Shown: piece by piece, positions 1 through 5,119 of the stretch
Layout of the letters: each line of letters begins with the position of its first letter
Position numbering within the stretch: position 1 is the stretch's first letter
Assembly (NCBI GenBank): GCA_964449275.1
Contig: CAYVAM010000186.1
Location: 1-8,676, forward strand
Direction: 5' to 3'
DNA: 8,676 nucleotides
Origin: JAUVZF01 sp964449275
Lineage (GTDB): Bacteria > Planctomycetota > Phycisphaerae > FEN-1346
The notes under the pieces: model-generated
What the model saw: only the letters and a program-made list of their open reading frames with translations
What the model was told of the DNA's origin: nothing
The model's database searches: none
Position numbers and translations under genes: made by a program

Positions 1-66
1 CTCGACGTCGTGGGCGAACTGGATCTGCCCGAGATCTATGGGGCGTACGACGGATCGAAAGGCGGG
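1..66 (+). pseudogene. Possible N-terminal remnant of an IS1182-like transposase
   Basis: Read in frame 1, the first 22 codons contain VVGELDLPEIYGAYDG followed by SKGG. This resembles the N-terminal segment of IS1182/IS4-type transposases, where a VV..LDLS.IY..Y segment precedes a GG/GR-PPYHP motif. Here the expected PPYHP block is absent and the similarity ends at about base 66, so it would be a truncated relic. The reading frame stays open into the phytase gene, which makes a false long start at base 10 tempting. The match is short and from memory. It could equally be the end of another upstream gene, or chance. Confidence 0.25.
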
Positions 67-93
67 CACAAATCGTCTCGGGAAGCCGTGAGC

Positions 94-109
94 GTCCGCT
101 CTGTCGGAC
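94..109 (+). other. Small hairpin upstream of the phytase gene
   Basis: GTCCG (94-98) pairs with CGGAC (105-109) around a 6-base loop. It is followed by an A-rich stretch, not a T tract, so on the plus strand it does not look like an intrinsic terminator. The role is unknown. I could not find a convincing promoter for the phytase gene in 67-186. Confidence 0.2.
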
Positions 110-186
110 AAGACAAGAAAAGACCGCCCCAGCCTACCGGCTCCCGACTACGGCGTCCGATCCGGGTATCCGGCTCCGTATTCTTC

Positions 187-193
187 AGGGGAG
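187..193 (+). promoter_or_regulatory. Ribosome binding site deciding the phytase start
   Basis: AGGGGAG lies 8 bases before a GTG codon at 202. The GTG begins a textbook signal peptide, so this site sets the start at 202 in preference to the in-frame ATG at base 10. Confidence 0.75.
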
Positions 194-201
194 AACGTCC
201 T

Positions 202-2325
202 GTGAGACCCCTTGCCCTGGCGTGGCTTGTGGCGATGTTGCTGGCGGCGATGTCTCCGACGGCCGCCGGCGACTTCACCGTTGCACCCCGCCGGGAGACG
301 CCGCCGTTTGCTCACTCCGAATCGGCCGACGATGCCGCTGTTTGGGTGCACCCGACCGATCCGTCGTTGAGCCTGATCATCGGCAACAACAAGGACGTGG
401 ACGACCCCGAGTGGGGCCTGCACGTCTACGACCTGGCCGGCAATCGTCTCAGCGCCGTCACCGGCGCCAAGCAGAACAACATGGACGTGCGCTACGGTTT
501 TCCGCTGGGCGGCAGCCGGGTGGACATCGTCGCCTCGACCAACCGCACGGCCGACACGATCGACTTCTTCACGATCGATCCCGCCACGCGGACGCTCGGC
601 CCCGCGGGCTCGATCCCCAGCGGGTTCAGCGACCCCTACGGCCTGGCGCTGTGGCACGATCGCAGCAGCGACACGTTCCACGTCTTTCTCTCCGACAACG
701 ACAGCAACGGCTCGATCCGGCAGTTTGGACTGTTCGACGATGGCGGATCGATCAGCGGACACCTCGAACGCGCGTGGGACGTCGGCTCGCTGACCGAAGG
801 CCTGGTCGTCGATGATGGCCGACGCAGCCTCTTCGTCGGCCAGGAGGACGTCGGCATCTGGCGCTACGACGCCGATCCCGGCGCGCCCACCGGCCCCGGC
901 GACCGCGTGCCCGTCGGCCAGGGCGCCGGCCAGGTCAAGGCCCGCGACGTTGAGGGCCTCGCCCTGCTGCACGTGGGCGATCCGAGGGGCGAGGCGGGCT
1001 ACCTGTTGGCTTCCGAGCAAGGCAACAACACCTACGCCATCCTCGAACGGGTCGACCACGACGGTGACGGCAACCTGTACGAGTACCTGGACCGGTTCGC
1101 CATCGTGTCGGGCAACGGCATCGACGGGACGAACGACACCGACGGGATCGAGGCCGTCAGCACGGGGCTGGGCGCCACCTTCGCCGGGGGTCTGTTCATC
1201 GCGCAGGATGGCTCGAACGACTCCGGTGGGCAGAACTACAAACTCGTCTCCTGGGACGATGTGGTGGCCGGCGCCGCCGGCCCACTCGCCGCCGACCCGC
1301 TCTTCGATCCCCGCTGGGACGGGCTGACGACGCTCGTCTGGACAGGCGCCGCCGGCAACACGTGGGACATCGACCGGGCGGCCAATTGGTCCCACGGCGG
1401 CAAGCCTCGCACCTACTGGGAGGGCGATCACGTCGTCTTCGACGACACGGCTGCGGCCGCCCCGCTGATCCATCTCGCGGACACCGTCCGCCCGGCGTCC
1501 GTCCTTGTACACAACGATGCGGTCGATCTCGAGTTGGCCGGCCCCGGCTCCATCGCCGGACCGTGCGGCCTGACCAAACGCGGCGCCGGGTCGCTCACCA
1601 TCGCGACGGTCAATGCCTACGCCGGCGAAACCCGCATCCACGCCGGAACGGTGGTCGTCGCTTGTGAGGGCGCTCTGGGAGCCGGAGCCGTCGAACTTGG
1701 CGAGGCGGCGGGCTCGGACGCCGCCGCCCTGCTGGTCGCCGGACCGTTCACGGTGGACCGCGACATCACCGTGCAGGACGGCGGCAGCGCGACGGTCATC
1801 CGGACGCTCGGCGGCACGGGCCCCTCCGGCGCGGCCGTCTTCTCCGGCGACCTGACGATCGGCAACGACCTCACGCTTACGGCGGCCGCGGGCGGCGAGG
1901 TCCGGTTCGACGGGGCCCTCAGCAACGCCGAGAGGCACACGCTCGTCAAGGTCGGCGGTGGAACCGTCTGCTTCGAAGGGTTCCAGACCCACGGCCCGGG
2001 CGCCCTGCTCGAGGTCGCGGAGGGGCTTGTGGTCCTGAACACCGACGCCGGCGGCACCGGGCTCATGGACGACGCTCACCTGTCGATTCTCGTGGCCGAC
2101 GCGGAAGTCCACTTCGGCGCGAACCAGCACCTCGATACGCTCCACATCGGCGACGGCGGGCTGGTCCGCTTCACCGGCGCGAACGTCGTGGTCGTCAGGC
2201 ACCTCGTCATGGACGGCGTCGACCTGGGCGCGACGACCCTGACACCCGAACCGGCGACGCTCGCGCTGCTGGCCGTGGGAGGTTTGGGCTTACTTGCCGG
2301 CCGCCGGCCGAGGCAGGTAGCCTGA
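202..2325 (+). CDS. Secreted beta-propeller phytase with PATR stalk and PEP-CTERM anchor
   Basis: A 707-residue exported protein predicted to release phosphate from inositol phosphates outside the cell. Residues 1-23 form a signal peptide (MRPLALAWLVAMLLAAMS, then PTAAG). Residues about 35-355 are a calcium-dependent beta-propeller phytase (PF02333): DDAAVW (43-48), NNMDVRYGF (92-100), SDPYGL (143-148), TEG (198-200), GQEDVGIW (213-220), DVEGL (249-253), SEQGNN (271-276), TDGIE (313-317) and AQDG (334-337). These hold the acidic and Gln residues that in Bacillus phytases bind calcium and phosphate. Residues about 377-500 include WTGAAGNTWD and one autotransporter-associated beta-strand repeat (GLTKRGAGSLT at 456-466, YAGETRIHAGTVVV at 473-486). 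Further beta-rich repeats run to about 670. The end is a PEP-CTERM signal: PEP at 682-684, a hydrophobic helix at 686-699, then RR. GTG was chosen over base 10 because of the ribosome binding site and signal peptide. Bacillus phytases are about 380 residues, so roughly half of this protein is extra stalk. An exosortase must be encoded elsewhere. Confidence 0.9.
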   Translation: MRPLALAWLVAMLLAAMSPTAAGDFTVAPRRETPPFAHSESADDAAVWVHPTDPSLSLIIGNNKDVDDPEWGLHVYDLAGNRLSAVTGAKQNNMDVRYGFPLGGSRVDIVASTNRTADTIDFFTIDPATRTLGPAGSIPSGFSDPYGLALWHDRSSDTFHVFLSDNDSNGSIRQFGLFDDGGSISGHLERAWDVGSLTEGLVVDDGRRSLFVGQEDVGIWRYDADPGAPTGPGDRVPVGQGAGQVKARDVEGLALLHVGDPRGEAGYLLASEQGNNTYAILERVDHDGDGNLYEYLDRFAIVSGNGIDGTNDTDGIEAVSTGLGATFAGGLFIAQDGSNDSGGQNYKLVSWDDVVAGAAGPLAADPLFDPRWDGLTTLVWTGAAGNTWDIDRAANWSHGGKPRTYWEGDHVVFDDTAAAAPLIHLADTVRPASVLVHNDAVDLELAGPGSIAGPCGLTKRGAGSLTIATVNAYAGETRIHAGTVVVACEGALGAGAVELGEAAGSDAAALLVAGPFTVDRDITVQDGGSATVIRTLGGTGPSGAAVFSGDLTIGNDLTLTAAAGGEVRFDGALSNAERHTLVKVGGGTVCFEGFQTHGPGALLEVAEGLVVLNTDAGGTGLMDDAHLSILVADAEVHFGANQHLDTLHIGDGGLVRFTGANVVVVRHLVMDGVDLGATTLTPEPATLALLAVGGLGLLAGRRPRQVA

Positions 2326-2369
2326 CCAGTCCTAGCCGCAGGACCACCCCTTTTCTTTCGGCTGGTCAG
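2322..2369 (+). terminator. Possible terminator after the phytase gene
   Basis: GTCCT (2329-2333) pairs with AGGAC (2340-2344) around AGCCGC, followed 6 bases later by TTTTCTTT (2351-2358). A larger inverted repeat, CTGACCAG (2322-2329) and CTGGTCAG (2362-2369), encloses it and overlaps the stop codon. The inner stem is short and the T tract is not adjacent, so termination is plausible but weakly supported. Confidence 0.35.
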
Positions 2370-2470
2370 CGGCGAAGCACAGCCCGCCCCGGCGGGTAAA
2401 CGGCGTCGGTGCCCTTGGCCGCTGCGGTTTCGCACTCGCCGTCGTACGTCTCCATAGCGGGGCAGGTCAT
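2366..2470 (-). CDS. Possible small protein of 34 residues, unknown function
   Basis: A small reading frame on the minus strand begins MTCPAMETYDGECETA and ends in VLRR before TGA. In my hand count 28 of 34 codons end in G or C, which fits the coding bias of the neighbours. An AAGGAG sits directly against the ATG, which is too close for normal initiation; GGAGG further upstream is about 11 bases away. An in-frame TAA lies 9 codons upstream, so it is not the tail of a longer open frame. I recognise no family. It could be a real short protein with a Cys pair (Cys3, Cys12), a decayed gene end, or a chance frame. It lies antisense in the gap between the phytase and beta-helix genes, and its stop falls within the 3' arm of the terminator-like repeat. 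Confidence 0.2.
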   Translation of the reverse strand: MTCPAMETYDGECETAAAKGTDAVYPPGRAVLRR

Positions 2471-2474
2471 CTCC

Positions 2475-2503
2475 TTGACCCCCTCCCGGACGCGTTATAG
2501 ACT
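2475..2503 (+). promoter_or_regulatory. Candidate sigma70-type promoter for the beta-helix gene
   Basis: TTGACC (2475-2480, five of six bases of the -35 consensus) is followed after 17 bases by TAGACT (2498-2503, four of six of the -10 consensus). The overlapping TTATAG at 2495 gives a shorter spacing. Transcription would start near 2510 and leave a leader of about 195 bases. The site lies in one of the few AT-rich patches of this gap. Confidence 0.4.
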
Positions 2504-2509
2504 ACACCT

Positions 2510-2705
2510 TACCGGGCGTGGGCGGCCCCGACTGTTGGGCGGCACGCGCCTTTCCGCGAGCCATCCGTGACTCGGCTTGAGCGGGAACGTTCTCAAAAGG
2601 GGGGCAGGCAGAGTTCCGGGGGGCGCAACAGGTTCCGGCCTGCCCGACGGCAGGTTGTGCAGGCCATCCGGAACCTCCCGGCTGGATGAAAGCGAGCGCA
2701 GGAGC
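2510..2705 (+). promoter_or_regulatory. Long structured 5' leader of the beta-helix gene
   Basis: The predicted leader contains a nested fold. GGTTCCGG (2631-2638) pairs with CCGGAACC (2668-2675), an 8-base-pair perfect helix. Directly stacked inside it is CCTGCC (2639-2644) with GGCAGG (2649-2654) closing a CGAC tetraloop. A competing pairing, GGCCTGC (2637-2643) with GCAGGCC (2659-2665), would exclude the inner hairpin. An earlier element at about 2554-2580 pairs CCGC/GCGG and AGCC/GGCT. The fold ends 30 bases before the start codon. I match it to no riboswitch class that I know. It may simply reflect GC-rich DNA, but two mutually exclusive pairings next to a start codon are suggestive of control. 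Confidence 0.35.
2700..2704 (+). promoter_or_regulatory. Ribosome binding site with unusually short spacing
   Basis: AGGAG is only one base before the ATG at 2706. The start is still preferred because it gives a clean signal peptide. No other in-frame start does so: the ATG at 2577 adds 43 unlikely residues, and GTG 2748 removes the basic N-region. Confidence 0.4.
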
Positions 2706-4418
2706 ATGCAACCGGAACCATGTGTCCGCAAGTTCTCAATCATTTCCGTGGCGGCCGCGGCCGTCCTGATCTTCGGCACGGTGTCGGCCAAGGCAACGAC
2801 CTATTACGTGAGTCAATCTTCAGGGAACGACAGTTGGACCGGCCAGGCCGCGAGTCCGGAGGGCACCACTGGCCCGTGGAAGACGCTGGCGCGGGCGTCG
2901 ACGGACTATGTGGCCGGCGACCGCATCTTGCTGAAGTGTGGCGATACCTGGAACGAAGAGATTCACCCCAAAGGAAGCGGAACGCCCGACAAGCCGATTT
3001 TCATCGGCTCGTATGGCGAGGGCCGGAAGCCCGTGATTGACCGGCAGGATTACCGGCAGGACCGGATAGGCATTCACCTGGCCGATCAGGAGGGCTACAA
3101 GATCGTCGGAATCGAGTTTGCCCGCTGCATGACCGGCATCTACGCGGAGTATTCCGACGGTTCCCCCACGAGGAAGTTCATCTGGATCGAAGACTGCTAT
3201 TTTCATGATTCTCTGAAGTATGGGCATTACGAGACCTATCCCAATCCTCGGAATATCGGCCTTGGCATCTGCTTCTTCTCGTATGAGTGCCATAACAAGA
3301 TCGTGCTGAGCGATATCACGATCAAGAATTGCGTGTTCCGAAGGCTGGCCTCCGGCGTTTGGACCAACAGTCCGGATAACTTCAACAAGAATGCGTCCTT
3401 TATCTATAATTTCGGAAACATGACCTTCGAGGGCTGCCTGTTCGAGGAAGGCTTTCAGTGGCAATTGGGGATCCGCGGGGTTGCCGGCGGGGCCGTCCGG
3501 AACTGCGTCACGCACGACATCGGCCGGGGGTTCCGGGCCTGGAACGGCGTGGCCGGGGCGATGTTCTTCCGCTGCAAGAATTGGGTCTTTGAAGACAGCG
3601 AATGGGGGTTTATTGACATAGGACTGGGCAGTAGGGATGGTGAGGCGTTCGACTTTGAGGGTAACTGCGACCACATGACCATGCGGAGGTGTCTCTTCCA
3701 TGACACCGATGGCCCCGGTTTTCTGCTTTGCTGTTATGCCTCCGACTGCCACCCTAACATGGGCATTCGCATGGAGAATTGCGTCCTGAACGGAAAGGCC
3801 AAGCGTCCTATCGGATTGCCCAGATGCGAAATCGTCAACACGACGGATTGGAATCAAGTACTGTGGAAGAATTGCCGTTTCTATCTCTCGAAGGGGGAAG
3901 CCCTCATGAAGGTGATGGACCCCGAGAAGGAGAAGAAATCAACCTTCGTCAACTGTTTCGTCAAGAACCTCAGCAAGGCCTGCAGCACACGGAATCTGGC
4001 CGCCAGGGCAACCGCGTCTGCGTCTTCGCAGGAGGCCGGCAGTGAAGCCGCCAAGGCCATCGACCGGAGTGCGACTACTTCCTGGAAGGCCACGGCGTCC
4101 ACTGACCAGTGGCTCCAACTCGATTTCGGCAGGCTCACAGCCATTAGTGAATTCAGGATCAGAGAGGACGCGTCCTCATCGGTCGTCCGCTACGTAATCC
4201 AGTGCTGGGACGCCAAGGCCTCCAAATGGGTGGGTTGCTTCAACGGCAGGACCATCGGTCCCGACTTCATGGCGCCGATCACCAGCCGGCGCACGCGGAA
4301 GGTGCGGCTGCGGGTCATGAGGACAAAAAGCGGAAACCCCGGTATCGGCTCGTTCGAGGTATACTATGATACCACCGGCTGGCTGCCAATAACGGCCGCC
4401 GGTCAGCCGGGGAAATGA
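2706..4418 (+). CDS. Secreted right-handed beta-helix protein with F5/8 type C (discoidin) domain
   Basis: A 570-residue exported protein, probably binding or cleaving a polysaccharide. Residues 1-30 are a signal peptide (VRK, then a hydrophobic run to VSAKA). Mature protein opens with TTYYVSQSSGNDSWTG (31-46) and GPWKTLARAS (56-65), the usual entry motif of secreted parallel beta-helix proteins. Residues about 66-425 form the beta-helix. Its coils repeat a pattern around cysteine: EDCYF (162-166), KNCVF, EGCLF, RNCV, RRCLF, ENCVL, KNCRF and VNCFV (to 419). Residues 429-554 are a coagulation factor 5/8 type C domain (PF00754), with NLAARATASAS, AIDRSATTSW, QWLQLDFG and a closing IGSFEVYY. These domains usually bind glycans. 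No catalytic residues of a named lyase or hydrolase family can be assigned, so the substrate is unknown. The helix part is much less GC-rich than its neighbours; the discoidin part is not. The gene stands alone, with its own promoter and terminator-like hairpin. Confidence 0.85.
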   Translation: MQPEPCVRKFSIISVAAAAVLIFGTVSAKATTYYVSQSSGNDSWTGQAASPEGTTGPWKTLARASTDYVAGDRILLKCGDTWNEEIHPKGSGTPDKPIFIGSYGEGRKPVIDRQDYRQDRIGIHLADQEGYKIVGIEFARCMTGIYAEYSDGSPTRKFIWIEDCYFHDSLKYGHYETYPNPRNIGLGICFFSYECHNKIVLSDITIKNCVFRRLASGVWTNSPDNFNKNASFIYNFGNMTFEGCLFEEGFQWQLGIRGVAGGAVRNCVTHDIGRGFRAWNGVAGAMFFRCKNWVFEDSEWGFIDIGLGSRDGEAFDFEGNCDHMTMRRCLFHDTDGPGFLLCCYASDCHPNMGIRMENCVLNGKAKRPIGLPRCEIVNTTDWNQVLWKNCRFYLSKGEALMKVMDPEKEKKSTFVNCFVKNLSKACSTRNLAARATASASSQEAGSEAAKAIDRSATTSWKATASTDQWLQLDFGRLTAISEFRIREDASSSVVRYVIQCWDAKASKWVGCFNGRTIGPDFMAPITSRRTRKVRLRVMRTKSGNPGIGSFEVYYDTTGWLPITAAGQPGK

Positions 4419-4438
4419 GACCTGGCCCGCACCAGGTC
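4419..4438 (+). terminator. Hairpin directly after the beta-helix stop codon
   Basis: GACCTGG (4419-4425) pairs perfectly with CCAGGTC (4432-4438) around a 6-base loop, starting at the base after TGA. Only a weak T-containing tail follows (CTTC). It may act as a terminator or as a 3' stabilising stem. Confidence 0.4.
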
Positions 4439-4586
4439 CTTCAAGGGCTACGCCGGTGTCTGCGCGGCGCAGGCCGCGTTGCCCGAGACGGTGCCCGTGG
4501 CGCGGACGGATTCCTTCGCGCCCGCCTTCGCCCCCAGTTCCGCCCGGCCGCGCCGGCGCCGACCGTTCGTTCTCGATGGCCGCGTG

Positions 4587-4653
4587 CCTTCGCGTCCGGG
4601 AACGCGAGGGCGCAATCCCCCCGAAGCCCCCTGCTGGTGGCTGCGCCCTCGCG
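4587..4653. repeat. Two overlapping, mutually exclusive hairpins
   Basis: CCTTCGCGT (4587-4595) pairs with ACGCGAGGG (4602-4610) around CCGGGA, nine pairs including one G-T. The 3' arm of this stem is also the start of CGCGAGGGCGCA (4603-4614), which pairs perfectly over 12 bases with TGCGCCCTCGCG (4642-4653) across a 27-base loop. Only one of the two can form at a time. The 12-base stem is too long to be expected often by chance, even at this GC content. It could be part of an interspersed palindromic repeat or of a noncoding RNA. Confidence 0.6.
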
Positions 4654-4720
4654 GATGGTCCAGGGAACCCCGCGCCGGCGGGCCACGCAAAGGTATGAGG
4701 CATGACCCGCGGCGCGGTTC

Positions 4721-4735
4721 GTGCGGTTGCCGCAC
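4721..4735. repeat. Short perfect hairpin GTGCGG/CCGCAC
   Basis: Six perfect pairs (4721-4726 with 4730-4735) close a 3-base TTG loop. It sits between the two larger inverted repeats of this gap. Confidence 0.5.
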
Positions 4736-4738
4736 AGA

Positions 4739-4797
4739 GCGGTCCCGTGCCGGTCGGCCCGCGGCCGAGGAAGGCCGACCGGTTCGGGGCGGTCCCG
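4739..4797. repeat. 10-base inverted repeat framed by a 9-base direct repeat
   Basis: CCGGTCGGCC (4750-4759) pairs perfectly with GGCCGACCGG (4773-4782) around a 13-base loop. The same 9-base word GCGGTCCCG occurs on both sides, at 4739-4747 and 4789-4797, exactly 50 bases apart. An inverted repeat framed by direct repeats recalls a small mobile or REP-like unit with target duplication, though no transposase is linked and the flanking word may be chance. Confidence 0.5.
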
Positions 4798-4831
4798 CAG
4801 TCCAGCAGGCCTCACGCCGGCCCCCGTCCCA

Positions 4832-4844
4832 TCCCGCAGCGGGA
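4832..4844. repeat. Short perfect hairpin TCCCG/CGGGA
   Basis: Five perfect pairs close a CAG loop. It is the last of the cluster of stems in the left part of the gap. Confidence 0.4.
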
Positions 4845-4954
4845 GCCAGCCTCAACCTGCCGTCCTTTACTTCAATATCGTTCCTCGCCGGCGGAACGCA
4901 CGCGATTTACAAGGGGGGTGTGACAACAGTGTGGCACAGTGGCACGCGAAAGGA

Positions 4955-5078
4955 CGTTCCCAGAGCCTTTTTCCGAGGCGCTCACGTCCGTGAAGAACAC
5001 GTTGCCGTGGACATCGACGGCGGGCAGGTCTGGCAACGCCGCGCTGGGTGGTGTATACTTCGGCCGGCGGCAAAGCAT
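4955..5078 (-). pseudogene. Possible relic of an NHL/SMP-30-type propeller gene
   Basis: On the minus strand one frame reads LPDLPAVDVHGNVFFTDV at about 4990-5040. The core AVD.HGNVFFTD matches the blade motif of NHL-repeat and SMP-30/gluconolactonase propellers (AVD..GNVYFTD). The similarity does not continue on either side, there is no plausible full-length frame, and the promoter of the DUF6288 gene overlaps it. It would be a short remnant of a gene lost from this site. The match is only about 12 residues, so coincidence is possible. Confidence 0.25.
5030..5059 (+). promoter_or_regulatory. Candidate promoter for the DUF6288 gene
   Basis: TATACT (5054-5059) matches five of six bases of the -10 consensus. 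A poor -35, CTGGCA (5030-5035, four of six), lies 18 bases upstream. Transcription from near 5066 would give a leader of about 54 bases that includes a TCCCA/TGGGA hairpin (5078-5082 with 5092-5096). Confidence 0.4.
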
Positions 5079-5106
5079 CCCAGACCGTCGATGGGAACTG
5101 AACAGC

Positions 5107-5111
5107 AGGAG
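5107..5111 (+). promoter_or_regulatory. Ribosome binding site of the DUF6288 gene
   Basis: AGGAG lies 8 bases before the ATG at 5120, an ideal spacing. A second ATG follows at once at 5123; either gives the same signal peptide. Confidence 0.75.
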
Positions 5112-5119
5112 AAAGAGTT

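Larger units (their letters stand above)
4439..5119. other. Intergenic region dense in inverted repeats, no convincing gene
   Basis: The gap between the beta-helix and DUF6288 genes. Open frames exist on both strands, but their translations are Arg-, Pro- and Gly-rich without domain motifs, as expected from GC-rich noncoding DNA. The left part (about 4480-4850) holds several perfect inverted repeats, listed separately. The middle (4860-4950) has an AT-richer patch, a CGTTCC/GGAACG hairpin (4879-4884 with 4893-4898) and a tandem GTGGCACA/GTGGCACG (4931-4946). The right part holds a possible propeller-gene relic on the minus strand and the promoter of the next gene. Confidence 0.6.

Noticed and set aside
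10..201. Extending the phytase protein to an ATG at base 10
   Set aside because: The extra 64 residues show no signal peptide and have an Arg/Lys/Pro-rich stretch, while GTG 202 has a good ribosome binding site and starts a clear signal peptide.
148..2202. 684-codon open frame on the minus strand opposite the phytase gene
   Set aside because: It is antisense to a gene with clear phytase motifs and is rich in Asp, Arg, Val, Gly and Ala with no domain pattern; long antisense frames are usual in GC-rich genes.
202..2325. Phytase protein as a classical autotransporter
   Set aside because: PATR-type repeats are present, but the C-terminus is a PEP-CTERM signal and there is no room for an outer-membrane barrel domain.
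4448..4855. Minus-strand frames in the 4419-5119 gap as real genes
   Set aside because: Several overlapping frames exist, all low-complexity and Arg/Gly-rich, and they cover the palindromes. None shows a domain.
4932..4950. Sigma54 promoter, from TGGCAC at 4932 and 4940
   Set aside because: The second element, TTGC-like at the fixed spacing, is missing after both TGGCAC words. They form a small tandem repeat instead.
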